Source: Curtobacterium sp. UNCCL20 (GTDB taxonomy: Bacteria > Actinomycetota > Actinomycetes > Actinomycetales > Microbacteriaceae). From it: 64,000 nucleotides of DNA. Location: positions 124,001 to 188,000 of the forward strand of contig NZ_FNKG01000001.1 of the NCBI RefSeq assembly GCF_900101675.1, read 5' to 3'. Below are positions 35,211 to 43,602 of the stretch, piece by piece (within the stretch, counting starts at the first letter, position 1; each line of letters starts with the position of its first letter). The translations under genes and the position numbers were made by a program. The notes under the pieces were generated by a model, which made no database searches, was not told where the DNA came from, and was given only the letters and a program-made list of their open reading frames with translations.

Positions 35211-35252
35211 CGCGCGAAACGGCAGCGCCCCCCCCCCGCCCGCGAAGCACGA

Positions 35253-35286
35253 CGCCGGACGGAACGCACCCGTGTCCCGTCCGGCG
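35253..35286 (-). terminator. Stem-loop downstream of the mannosidase gene
   Basis: CGCCGGACGG (35253-35262) pairs perfectly with 35277-35286. It lies 29 bases beyond the mannosidase stop on the minus strand. Confidence 0.55.
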
Positions 35287-35314
35287 CCGCGGTCTCCCCG
35301 GCGGGCCCGCTGCC

Positions 35315-38300
35315 TCAGGCCCGCCGCACCCGCAGTGTCACGATCTCGAAGGGCCGGAGGGTGAGCACGACCGGCTCCCCCGCCTCCCACGAGTCCCCGA
35401 CCGGGCGCTCCAGCAGGTCGACCGCTTCGACCGAGGCGACGTCGAACCCGAAGTCGACGCCGACGTCGGTCGCTCGACCGCCGGAGGCTTCGTACAGCCG
35501 GACGACCACGTCCCCGGAGCGGTCCTCGGCGAGCTTCAGCGCCTCGACGAACACCTGCGGCGACGACACCGTGACGAGCGGCTCGACCGTGGACGACCCG
35601 GCCACCGTGCGCACCGGCAGGTTCAGCCGGTACCCGGAGTCCGCCGCGTCCAGCACCGAGGAGCCGACGCGCAGCACCGTCCGGAACACGTGGTGTCCCT
35701 GGTCGGCGTTCGGGTCCGGGAACGTCGGTGCCCGCAGGAGCGACTCGCGCACGAGCGTCGTCGTCCCGCCGTCGGCACGGGTGGTCCGGGTGATGTCGTG
35801 CCCGTACGTGGAGTCGTTCGCGACGGCGACGCCGAAGCCCGGCTCGGCGACGTGCACCCAGCGGTGGGCGCTGGTCTCGAAGCGGGCGATGTCCCACGAG
35901 GTGTTCTGGTGGGTCGGCCGGTCGATGTGCCCGAACTGGATCTCGCTCGATGCCGATGCGGCTCGGACGTCGAGGGGGAAGGCGAGCTTCAGGAGCTTCT
36001 GGTGCTCGTGCCAGTCGACCTCGGTGACGATGGTCAGCTCGGACTGCCCGGCGACGGCCGAGTAGCGCGTGGTGATCGACGACGAGCCGAAGGGCCGCAC
36101 GACGACGAGTTCGTCACCGGACACGTCGACGGACGACGCCGACAGCACGGTGCCGCTGCGCTGGTACGCGCGGTCGATGTCCCACGCCTCCCACTGGTTC
36201 GGGGTGTCGCGGAACACGGTGTACTCGGCGGCGGCGGCTCCCGGCGCGACGGCGTCGCGTCCGGTCGCGTGGTCGACGAGGGACACGACGTGGCCGGATG
36301 CGTCGACGGTCGCGGTGACGACGCCGGTGTCGAACACGAAGTGGTCGCCGTTCCGGACGGGAGGCACGGGTCGGGCCGCGTCGACGGGCGCACCACCCAG
36401 CCCGCTCACGCCGTCCGCGGTGACCGGGGAGGCGTTGAAGCGGACGACGGTGCCGACCGTGGCGCTGCCGCCGAGTGCGTCCGACGACGGGGCGTCCAGC
36501 ACGGAGCTGCCGCCGGCGAGGGACGTCGACGACGCGCCGACCCCGGCGAGCGCCGCAGCGCCACCGTTCGCGAGCGCGGTCGTCGCGTTGCCGATGAGCC
36601 CTTCGAGCACCTCGGCGACCTTCGCGTAGTTCTCCTCGGCGACCTCGTAGACCCAGGCGATCGAGGAGCCGGGCAGGATGTCGTGGAACTGCTGCAGGAG
36701 GACGGTGTGCCAGGCTTCCTCGAGCTCCTCGTACGGGTAGTCGAGGCCGAGCCGGACGGCGGCGGTGGCGGCCCAGAGCTCGGCTTCGCGGAGGAGGTGC
36801 TCGGAGCGCCGGTTGCCCTGTTTTGTGCGGATCTGGGACGTGTAGGTGCCGCGGTGGAACTCGAGGTACATCTCGCCGGACCACACGGCGGGCGTGGGGA
36901 GTGCCTGCTCGAGCTCCTCGAAGACCTGCGCGGGGGTGCCGAGGTCGACCCGGGGCGAGCCGTCGAGGTCGTGCTGGCGTCGGGCGGCCGCGACCATCTC
37001 ACGGGTGGGTCCGCCGCCGCCGTCACCGAAGCCGTAGAGCAGCATCGAGGTGTTCGCGACGCCGCGCTCCTTGTTGCCCCGTTCGCCGCGGTGCAGGTCG
37101 GCGGGCGACACGTCCGAGTTGTAGGTGTCCGCCGGGGGCAAGTGGGTGAGGACCCGGGAGCCGTCGATGCCCTCCCAGTGGAAAGAGGTGTGCGGGATGA
37201 CGTTCGTCTCGTTCCACGAGGGCTTCTGCGTGACGAACCACTTCGAGCCCGCGGCGCGGACGATCTGGGGCAGGGCGCCCGAGTAGCCGAACGAGTCGGG
37301 GAGCCAGGCCTCGGGGGTGTCGATGCCGAACTCCTCGAGGAAGAGGCGCTTGCCGGCGACGAACTGGCGGGCGAGCGCCTCGCCGCCGGGCAGGTTCGTG
37401 TCGGACTCGACCCACATGCCGCCGACGGGGATCCAGCGGCCCTCGGCGACGCGCTCCTTGATGCGTGCCCAGATCGACGGGTAGCCGTCACGGATCCAGG
37501 CGTACTGCTGCGCGGACGAGCACGCGAAGGTGAAGTCCGGGTCCTGGTCCATCAGGTCGAGGACGTTCGAGAACGTGCGGGCGCACTTCCGGATGGTCTC
37601 CCGGACGGGCCAGAGCCACGCCGAGTCGATGTGGGCGTGGCCGACGGCGATCGCGCGGTGGGCTGCAGCGCTGGCGGGGACGGCGAGGACCGGGGCGAGG
37701 ACCTCGCGCGCGGCCGCGGCGGTGCCGGCGACGTCGTCCGGGTCGACCGCGTCGGCAGCGCGTTCGAGCACGCGGAGGATGTCCGCACCGCGGGTGCCGT
37801 CGGTGGGCAGTTCGGCCATCAGGCCGCGCAGCACCCAGAAGTCCTGCTGCAGCTCCCAGACGGTGTCGTCGCGCTCGACGATCTCCAGCGCGCGCAGCTT
37901 GTAGATCGGCTTCGAGCCCGCGGTCGACTTCGACCCGAGCGGGGTGGCGCCCTGGAAGTGGTCGCCCCCGATGTCCGGGTTGGCCGCGGCCTCGACCCAG
38001 ACCTCGAACGAGCCACCGGGGCCGACCTCGATCGGCAGTGTGTCGTTGCGCGGCTCGATGCCCTTGATCGTCGAACCGTCCGCACGCCAGGCGAGCCCCT
38101 CGGCCTGGAACCCGGGCTGCCGCTTCGTGAAGCCCAGGTCGACGCGCAGCTCGACGGTGGTGCCCGGCGCGGTCCCGAAGTCCTCCGGCACCGTCCCACG
38201 GACGCGGAACCACGTGGTGCCCCAGGGCTTTCCACCCCAGGACCCGCCGACCGCGAACGGCTCGTAGTCGGCGCCCTTCGCGACGTCGAACGGGACGGGC

Positions 38301-38422
38301 TCGTCGGGGACCTGCCAAGCGTCGATCGTCACCGGGGCGCTCCGGCGGTGGACCGCCGGGTCGATCCGGTCCCGGACGAGTCGGGCGATCCGGGCTTCGA
38401 CGAGTGGTTCGTCGTGGTGCAT
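35315..38422 (-). CDS. GH38 alpha-mannosidase
   Basis: Retaining alpha-mannosidase for breakdown of imported mannosides. 1035 residues, normal for bacterial cytosolic GH38 enzymes. Zinc-binding GHAHIDSAWLWP begins at 261, MWVESDTNLPGGEAL lies near 336-350, and the nucleophile Asp376 lies in WLPDSFGYSGALPQ. It is followed by the helical middle domain (about 525-625) and beta-sandwich C-terminal domains. No signal peptide, so it acts in the cytoplasm. ATG at 38422 with AAAGGAA about 9 bases upstream. Last gene after the two permeases and binding protein, making a complete uptake-plus-hydrolysis operon. Confidence 0.95.
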   Translation of the reverse strand: MHHDEPLVEARIARLVRDRIDPAVHRRSAPVTIDAWQVPDEPVPFDVAKGADYEPFAVGGSWGGKPWGTTWFRVRGTVPEDFGTAPGTTVELRVDLGFTKRQPGFQAEGLAWRADGSTIKGIEPRNDTLPIEVGPGGSFEVWVEAAANPDIGGDHFQGATPLGSKSTAGSKPIYKLRALEIVERDDTVWELQQDFWVLRGLMAELPTDGTRGADILRVLERAADAVDPDDVAGTAAAAREVLAPVLAVPASAAAHRAIAVGHAHIDSAWLWPVRETIRKCARTFSNVLDLMDQDPDFTFACSSAQQYAWIRDGYPSIWARIKERVAEGRWIPVGGMWVESDTNLPGGEALARQFVAGKRLFLEEFGIDTPEAWLPDSFGYSGALPQIVRAAGSKWFVTQKPSWNETNVIPHTSFHWEGIDGSRVLTHLPPADTYNSDVSPADLHRGERGNKERGVANTSMLLYGFGDGGGGPTREMVAAARRQHDLDGSPRVDLGTPAQVFEELEQALPTPAVWSGEMYLEFHRGTYTSQIRTKQGNRRSEHLLREAELWAATAAVRLGLDYPYEELEEAWHTVLLQQFHDILPGSSIAWVYEVAEENYAKVAEVLEGLIGNATTALANGGAAALAGVGASSTSLAGGSSVLDAPSSDALGGSATVGTVVRFNASPVTADGVSGLGGAPVDAARPVPPVRNGDHFVFDTGVVTATVDASGHVVSLVDHATGRDAVAPGAAAAEYTVFRDTPNQWEAWDIDRAYQRSGTVLSASSVDVSGDELVVVRPFGSSSITTRYSAVAGQSELTIVTEVDWHEHQKLLKLAFPLDVRAASASSEIQFGHIDRPTHQNTSWDIARFETSAHRWVHVAEPGFGVAVANDSTYGHDITRTTRADGGTTTLVRESLLRAPTFPDPNADQGHHVFRTVLRVGSSVLDAADSGYRLNLPVRTVAGSSTVEPLVTVSSPQVFVEALKLAEDRSGDVVVRLYEASGGRATDVGVDFGFDVASVEAVDLLERPVGDSWEAGEPVVLTLRPFEIVTLRVRRA

Positions 38423-38448
38423 GGAAGTGGTTCCTTTCGGTTCGCGGG

Positions 38449-38515
38449 ACACCGGTGTTCGCGGGTCGAACCGCGTCATGTGCGTGCGCGTCGCACGAAC
38501 ACCGGTGTTGTGCGG
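38449..38515 (+). repeat. 67-bp dispersed element with ACACCGGTGTT ends, copy 1
   Basis: Two ACACCGGTGTT palindromes (38449-38459 and 38499-38509) bracket a conserved interior (GGTCGAACCGCGTCATGTGCG). The same 67-base element, inverted and roughly 80% identical by eye, lies at 57875-57944. Here it separates the permease and mannosidase genes within one operon. Confidence 0.75.
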
Positions 38516-38551
38516 AGGAGGACGCGGGGTGCGGAGGAGGACGGGCCGGCG

Positions 38552-39451
38552 TCAGCCCTTGATGCCACCGGCGAGGGCGTTGCCGCCGCCGAGGCCGCGG
38601 GACACGATCACGTAGAGGGCGATGACGGGCACGGAGTAGAGGATCGAGAACGCGGCGAGCTGCCCGTACGCGACCGCTCCGTACTGCCCGAAGAAGTTGA
38701 AGATGCTCACCGCGGCGGGCACCTTGTCGGGCGAGAGCAGCAGGACGAAGGGGACGAAGAAGTTCCCCCACGCCTGGATGAACACGAAGATGAACACCAC
38801 GGCGATGCCCGGGCGCATCAGCGGCACGACGATGCGCGTCAGCGTGGTCATCATCGAGGCGCCGTCGGTCCAGGCCGCTTCCTCGAGGGAGATCGGGACC
38901 GAGTCCATGAAGTTCTTCGCCATCCAGATCGCCATCGGCAGCGACGTCGCGGCGAGGAAGAAGATGCAGCCCCACACGTTGTCGATGAGGTTGAGCGACA
39001 CGAACAGCGCGTAGACGGGCACCATCATCGCGGTGATCGGCAGGCCGGTGCCGAACAGGATCCCGTACAGGAACGGCTTGTTGACGCGCATCTTGTAGCG
39101 GGACAGCGGGTAGGCGGCCAGCAGGGCGAAGACCACGGTGACGAGCGCCGTGCCGCCGGAGATGAGCAGGCTGTTCGCGAGCGGGATGAACGCCAGGTCC
39201 GGCGTGAGCACCTTGGTGAAGTTGTCGAGCGTGAAGTGGCTCGGCATCTTCACGGACAGCGATGCGTCCGAGTCGACCGAGGCGAGCACGAGCCACAGCA
39301 GCGGCACCGCGAAGCACAGCGCGATGATGCCGAGCACGATGTTCGACACCCACCGCATGGTCCGCCCGCGTGGGGAGGTCATGTGCAGGGCGCCGGGTGC
39401 GGTCACCGAACGGGTGGCGTTCGACACGGGACGGTCAGCAGTGAGTGCCAT
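38552..39451 (-). CDS. Carbohydrate ABC transporter permease (MalG type)
   Basis: 299-residue CUT1-family channel subunit with six helices. The EAA loop EAAWTDGASMMTTLTRIVVPLMRPG (about 190-214) is the MalG form. C-terminus LGGGNALAGGIKG is typical of sugar importers. ATG start overlaps the upstream permease stop by one base at 39451. No ATPase gene is in the operon; such importers commonly use a shared MsiK-type ATPase encoded elsewhere. Confidence 0.95.
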   Translation of the reverse strand: MALTADRPVSNATRSVTAPGALHMTSPRGRTMRWVSNIVLGIIALCFAVPLLWLVLASVDSDASLSVKMPSHFTLDNFTKVLTPDLAFIPLANSLLISGGTALVTVVFALLAAYPLSRYKMRVNKPFLYGILFGTGLPITAMMVPVYALFVSLNLIDNVWGCIFFLAATSLPMAIWMAKNFMDSVPISLEEAAWTDGASMMTTLTRIVVPLMRPGIAVVFIFVFIQAWGNFFVPFVLLLSPDKVPAAVSIFNFFGQYGAVAYGQLAAFSILYSVPVIALYVIVSRGLGGGNALAGGIKG

Positions 39452-40401
39452 CAGTCCACCTCCGGCTTCAGTGCCTTGATGTAGATGATCGAGAAGACGG
39501 CGCCGACGATGAGCAGGATCGTGGCGATCGCCGTCCCGAAGCCGAGCTGCGAGAACTTGAACGCCTCCTGGTACGCCAGGATCGGCAGGGTCGACGAGTT
39601 CGTGCCCGGGCCGCCGGCCGTCATCACGTAGATGAGCGTGAACACCGACAGTGTCTGCAGCGTGGTCAGCATGAGGTTCGTCGAGATCGAGCGGCGGATG
39701 ACCGGCAGCGTGATGTAGACGAGCCGCTGCCAGCCCTGGGCGCCGTCGACCTCGGCCGACTCGGTGATCTCCTCGGGGACCTCCTGCACGGCGGCGGAGT
39801 ACACGAGCATCGAGAAGGCGGTGCCGCGCCAGATGTTCGCCAGGATGACGGCGAGCATCGGGTACGTGTAGAGCCAGTTCGGCCCGCTGATGCCGATCGA
39901 CGCGAGCATCTCGTTGAGCGTGCCCTTGTCGTTGAAGAACGCGTACGCGGCGAACGACGCCACGATCTCCGGCAGCACCCAGGCGGCGACGACGAACGTG
40001 CCGACGATGCTGCGCATCACCTTGTTCGCGCTCCGCATGAGGAGGGCGAGCCCGAGTCCGAGGACGTTCTGGCCGACCACGGCGGATGCGATGAGGAAGA
40101 CGATCGTCAGGATGACGGACTTCGGGAAGTCCGGGTCCTGGAAGAGCTCGACGTAGTTCTTCAGGCCGACGAACTGCTGGTTCGCGGCGCCGGCGCCGGT
40201 GAGGGCGGAGTTGGTGAACGACCCGTAGAACGACGAGATGACGGGGCCGAGCAGGAAGATGACGAGGAGGACGACGGCGGGGAGGAGCGGGACCGCTCGT
40301 CCCGCGTTCCGCAGCGGCCTCCGCTTGCGCGGGACCGGCGGGTCGGTGCGCTTGGGCGCACCGGGCGCCGACAGCGTCGGCGCGAGGGGGGTGCTGGACA
40401 C
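39451..40401 (-). CDS. Carbohydrate ABC transporter permease (MalF type)
   Basis: 316-residue partner permease: cytoplasmic Pro/Arg-rich start, six helices, and EAA loop ESAEVDGAQGWQRLVYITLPVIR. ATG start with GGAAGG about 10 bases upstream. Between the binding protein and the second permease in the mannoside operon. Confidence 0.95.
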   Translation of the reverse strand: MSSTPLAPTLSAPGAPKRTDPPVPRKRRPLRNAGRAVPLLPAVVLLVIFLLGPVISSFYGSFTNSALTGAGAANQQFVGLKNYVELFQDPDFPKSVILTIVFLIASAVVGQNVLGLGLALLMRSANKVMRSIVGTFVVAAWVLPEIVASFAAYAFFNDKGTLNEMLASIGISGPNWLYTYPMLAVILANIWRGTAFSMLVYSAAVQEVPEEITESAEVDGAQGWQRLVYITLPVIRRSISTNLMLTTLQTLSVFTLIYVMTAGGPGTNSSTLPILAYQEAFKFSQLGFGTAIATILLIVGAVFSIIYIKALKPEVD

Positions 40402-40541
40402 GGTGGATGCCTTCCGGGTGCGGAGGGGGTTCCGAAGGTGGGTGGAGTCGGACGGGAGGCGCGGGGCGAGGACGACCCGCGCCTCCCGTCCGTCAGGTGG
40501 TGACCATCAGGTCACTCGTGACCGTCAGGGCACCGGTTCCG

Positions 40542-41897
40542 TCAACCGGAGACGGTGTTCTTCTTCCCGACCACTCCGGTGACGGAGGAGTCGTAGGCGG
40601 CTGCCGCCTGTTTCGGGGTCTGCTGCCCGGTCATCACGGACTCCATCGCGACCTGGATGGCGTTCGAGACCTGGGAGTAGTCACTCGTGGCGGGGCGGAA
40701 GTTGGTGTGTTCCACCAGCCCGGAGAAGAACTTGAACGTCGGGTTCGAGGCGTCGTACGTGGGGTCCTCGGCGACGTCCTTGCGGACCGCGATCTGGCTG
40801 TTCTCGATGTCGTACTTCAGCGACCCCTTCTGGTTGAGGAAGGTCGAGATGAAGTCGAACGCGGCCTGCGGGTTCTTCGAGTTCTTGCCGACCGCGAGCG
40901 TCCAGCCACCGGACATCGAGTTGTAGCCCGGGTCCTGGCCGTTCTGCGTCGGCATCGGCGCCTGACCCATGACCTTGTTCCAGTCAGCCCAGGGGGCGGT
41001 ACCGGACTTCAGCCACGTGCCGGACTGCCACGACCCATCGAGGTCGATCGCGAGCTGTCCCTTGGGGAGCCAGGTCTGCGCGATCGTCGTGCCGACGTTC
41101 GTGTCGAGCGCCTGCTGCGGTGTCGGGCCGAGGCCACCCTGGTAGACGTCCTTCACGAACTGCAGCGAGTCCTGGAACTGCTTCGAACCCGTGACCCACT
41201 TCTTGTCCTTGTAGAGCGTGTTGCCGGAGCCGTCCGCCCCGTACAGGAGCATCTCGAAGCCCTGCATCGTGGAGGCCTCACCCTGGGGCTTGCCCGAGTA
41301 GAGGTTGAACGGGATGACGCCCGGGTCCTTCTCCTTGATGGTCTTCGCGGCGGCGAGCACGTCGTCCCACGTCTTCGGCTGCCACGGGACCGGCAGGCCG
41401 ACCTTCTTGAAGATGTCCTTGTTGTACCAGAGGGCCCGGGTGTCGGTGCCCATCGGGATGCCGTAGGTCTTCCCGTCGACGCCTTCACCGGCCTGCTTGG
41501 CGTTGTCGTAGAACTGGCTCCAGTCCTTCCACTTCGCCGTGTACTTGTCGAGCGGGAGGAGGTAGCCGGCCTGCGCGTCGGCCTTGATGAGGAAGGTGTC
41601 CTCGTACATGACGTCCGGGGCGGTGGCCGGCGCCTTGTTCATCAGCGCGAGCTTCGTGTAGTAGTCGTTCTCCTGCGCCTGGATCGGCACGAGTTCGACC
41701 TTCTTGCCCGGGTTCTCCTTCTCGTACTCCTTCTTGACGACCTTCATCTGGGCGTCGAGTTGCTGGAAGGCACCGAACTTCTGGTACGCGATCTTGATCG
41801 TGTCGCTCGAGGCGGACCCCGAGCTCGAGCAGCCAGCCAGACCGACCGCGGCGACGGCCACGGCTGCGAGTCCGGCGATGATGCGGGTGCGTTTCAT
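40542..41897 (-). CDS. Sugar ABC transporter substrate-binding lipoprotein
   Basis: 451-residue extracellular solute-binding protein, family 1. Signal peptide with lipobox VGLAGC (cysteine about 24), then the bilobal domain (LVPIQAQENDYYTKLALMNKAPATAPDVMYEDT and a GGWTLAVGKNSKNPQAAFDF strand). ATG at 41897 with AAGGAG 7 bases upstream. First gene of the mannoside operon, presumably binding alpha-mannosides or manno-oligosaccharides given the GH38 partner. A promoter and operator lie at 41951-41981. Confidence 0.93.
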   Translation of the reverse strand: MKRTRIIAGLAAVAVAAVGLAGCSSSGSASSDTIKIAYQKFGAFQQLDAQMKVVKKEYEKENPGKKVELVPIQAQENDYYTKLALMNKAPATAPDVMYEDTFLIKADAQAGYLLPLDKYTAKWKDWSQFYDNAKQAGEGVDGKTYGIPMGTDTRALWYNKDIFKKVGLPVPWQPKTWDDVLAAAKTIKEKDPGVIPFNLYSGKPQGEASTMQGFEMLLYGADGSGNTLYKDKKWVTGSKQFQDSLQFVKDVYQGGLGPTPQQALDTNVGTTIAQTWLPKGQLAIDLDGSWQSGTWLKSGTAPWADWNKVMGQAPMPTQNGQDPGYNSMSGGWTLAVGKNSKNPQAAFDFISTFLNQKGSLKYDIENSQIAVRKDVAEDPTYDASNPTFKFFSGLVEHTNFRPATSDYSQVSNAIQVAMESVMTGQQTPKQAAAAYDSSVTGVVGKKNTVSG

Positions 41898-41950
41898 CGG
41901 TGCTCCTTTGCACGGGTGAGGACCGCGGGCTTCGTCGCCCGCGCGCACAC

Positions 41951-41981
41951 TTAGTCCAGCGTATGGACTTAATGCTGTCAA
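41951..41981 (-). promoter_or_regulatory. Promoter and palindromic operator of the mannoside operon
   Basis: On the minus strand TTGACA (41981 to 41976) is followed after 17 bases by TGGACT (41958 to 41953) as a weak -10, about 50 bases before the start codon. The inverted repeat AGTCCA-N5-TGGACT (41953-41969), extended by TTA/TAA flanks to 41951-41972, covers the spacer and -10. A repressor here would shut the operon. The ROK regulator at 46259-47608 is a candidate. Confidence 0.7.
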
Positions 41982-42032
41982 GAAGATCTTCGTGACGGTT
42001 GGTCACAGTTCGTGAACCGGTCAGGCGCGTCG

Positions 42033-42113
42033 GGCGCGGTGGTGGCGGTCGTGGCGGTGGCGGTGGCGGTGGTCGTGGCGGTGGTGGCCGTGGTGGCGGG
42101 CGCGGTGGTGGCG
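42033..42113. repeat. GGTGGC low-complexity stretch
   Basis: Uninterrupted G/T/C triplet and hexamer variants (GGTGGC, GGTCGT, GGCGGT). No convincing protein. Part of the 598-base gene-free stretch 41898-42495. Confidence 0.6.
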
Positions 42114-42179
42114 ACGAGCCGTCGGACGGGAGGCACGGTGCCAGCCCGCCACGAGCCTCCAGTGCGCACCGTGCGCGCG

Positions 42180-42482
42180 TCGCGCAACGCAGCACCGTGC
42201 GCGGGTCGTCAGCCCGTGCGCGGTTGTCGACCCCGTGCGCGCTTCTGGCGCCGCACCGGACCATCAACCCGGCACGGCCTGACGAACGCGGCACCGTGCG
42301 CGGCCGCTGCGCCGCGCAGCCCAGCCCGGCATGGCGAACGCGGCACGGTGCGCACGTCGTCAGCCCGTGCGCGGTTGTCGACCCCGTGCGCGCTTCTGGC
42401 GCCGCACCGGACCATCAACCCGGCACGGCATGGCGAACGCGGCACGGTGCGCGGCCGCCGCGCCGCGGCGCCGCGCAGCCCG
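42180..42482. repeat. 151-bp tandem duplication, two units
   Basis: Sequence from about 42180 recurs 151 bases later (for example AGCCCGTGCGCGGTTGTCGA at 42211 and 42362); a block of over 70 bases inside is identical. Shorter subrepeats GAACGCGGCAC(C/G)GTGCGC occur four times. No coding frame with normal composition. It lies upstream of the binding-protein promoter and downstream of the PhzF-like gene. Confidence 0.85.
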
Positions 42483-42495
42483 GTGCGGTGCGTGC

Positions 42496-43353
42496 TCAGA
42501 CGGCGGGCAAGCCCGCGATCGGCGTCGCGCCGCCCGTGACCGTGATCCCGCCGGACGCCGGCACGTCGACGAGCAGCACGCTCGGCCGCCCGACGTGGCG
42601 CCCCTGTCGGATGACGACGCGGTCTCCGGGCGATACCGCTCCGACCTCGCGCAGGTACGCCCCGGTCGACGCAGCGGCCGAACCGGTGGCAGGGTCCTCG
42701 GTGAGGCGGCCCACCGGGAACAGGTTGCGTGCCTCGTACTCGAGCTCCCCGGTCCGGTGCAGCACGGTGACGGTGCCGGTCCACCCCGCCTCGACCATGA
42801 GCTCGGCGAGGGTCTCGGGCGCGAAGCGGAACTGGTGGAAGCGTTCCTCGTCGCGCAGGACGAGCACGGGGTGCCAGTTGCCCGCGAAGGACTCCCGCAC
42901 CGGGAACCCCTCGGCGATGTCGTCCGGGACCATGCCGAGCAGTGCGAACAGCCGGTCGCGGAAGCCCGGGTCGATCGCCCGGGAGTCCGGTTCGACACTC
43001 GTCATCGCGACCTGGACGCTGCCGTCCGGCGCGGCCGTCGCTTCGAGTGCGACGTCGCCCGCAGCCGTCGTGAAGACCCTGCGCCCGAGTCCCTCGCGCT
43101 CCGCCAGGACAACGGCCGTCGCGATCGTGGCGTGGCCGCAGAAGGGCACCTCGGCCGCGGGCGAGAAGTAGCGCACGTGCGGACCGGTGGGGGTCCGCCC
43201 GACGACGAACGCGGTCTCGGGGTACGCGACCCGCCGGGCGATCGCGAGCATCTCGTCGGCGCTCAGCGAGGCTGCGTCGAGCACGATGCCCGCGGGGTTC
43301 CCGCCCCCGGGCTCGGCGGCGAAGGCGGTGTACCGGAGGATCTCGATGCTCAC
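42496..43353 (-). CDS. PhzF-family isomerase/epimerase-like protein
   Basis: 285 residues, diaminopimelate-epimerase-like fold, function unknown beyond the family. N-terminal FAAEPGGGNPAGIVLD and YPETAFVV (catalytic glutamate region), VPFCGHATIATA, and the C-terminal TEDPATGSAAASTGAYL phosphate-like loop are intact. GTG at 43353 is chosen over the ATG just upstream because TACGGT (43365 to 43360 on the minus strand) lies 6 bases before the GTG, predicting a leaderless message. Confidence 0.88.
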   Translation of the reverse strand: MSIEILRYTAFAAEPGGGNPAGIVLDAASLSADEMLAIARRVAYPETAFVVGRTPTGPHVRYFSPAAEVPFCGHATIATAVVLAEREGLGRRVFTTAAGDVALEATAAPDGSVQVAMTSVEPDSRAIDPGFRDRLFALLGMVPDDIAEGFPVRESFAGNWHPVLVLRDEERFHQFRFAPETLAELMVEAGWTGTVTVLHRTGELEYEARNLFPVGRLTEDPATGSAAASTGAYLREVGAVSPGDRVVIRQGRHVGRPSVLLVDVPASGGITVTGGATPIAGLPAV

Positions 43354-43444
43354 CATCCGACCGTAACGCGGCCGCGTGCCCGCTCGCGCGGGCCGATCCC
43401 GGCCGCGTGGCCCGCTCGTGGCCGGCTCCGCGAGGTGCCCGCCC

Positions 43445-43492
43445 GACGGCCTGGAGGCGCGGGACGGGCTGGCACCGCGCCTCCAGGCCGTC
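43445..43492. repeat. Inverted pair of the GCCTGGAGGCGCGG motif (18-bp stem)
   Basis: GACGGCCTGGAGGCGCGG (43445-43462) pairs perfectly with 43475-43492 around a 12-base loop. The two arms are exact motif copies in opposite orientation, giving a REP-like hairpin between the PhzF gene and the surface-protein gene. Confidence 0.8.
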
Positions 43493-43547
43493 CGCTGGTC
43501 ACCTGGCGGCGGCGCCGAGCCCGTGGCCGGCTCCGACACGACTCGTT

Positions 43548-43585
43548 GCGACATCGTCGATGTCGTCCGACAGCGACGATGTCGC
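43548..43585 (-). terminator. Stem-loop downstream of the lamin-tail surface protein gene
   Basis: GCGACATCGTCG (43548-43559) pairs perfectly with 43574-43585, and outer GACTCG/CGAGTC can extend it. It lies just beyond the stop at 43603 on the minus strand. Confidence 0.7.
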
Positions 43586-43602
43586 CCCGAGTCCGCGCCC
43601 GG

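Noticed and set aside
35690-39484. A 1264-codon plus-strand open frame opposite the mannosidase and permease genes
   Set aside because: It is Arg/Gly/Asp/Val-rich low-complexity sequence lying antisense to clearly conserved genes; such frames arise from high third-position GC.
42033-42113. Coding of Gly/Val-rich peptide by the GGTGGC stretch
   Set aside because: No start signal or conserved frame; treated as low-complexity repeat.
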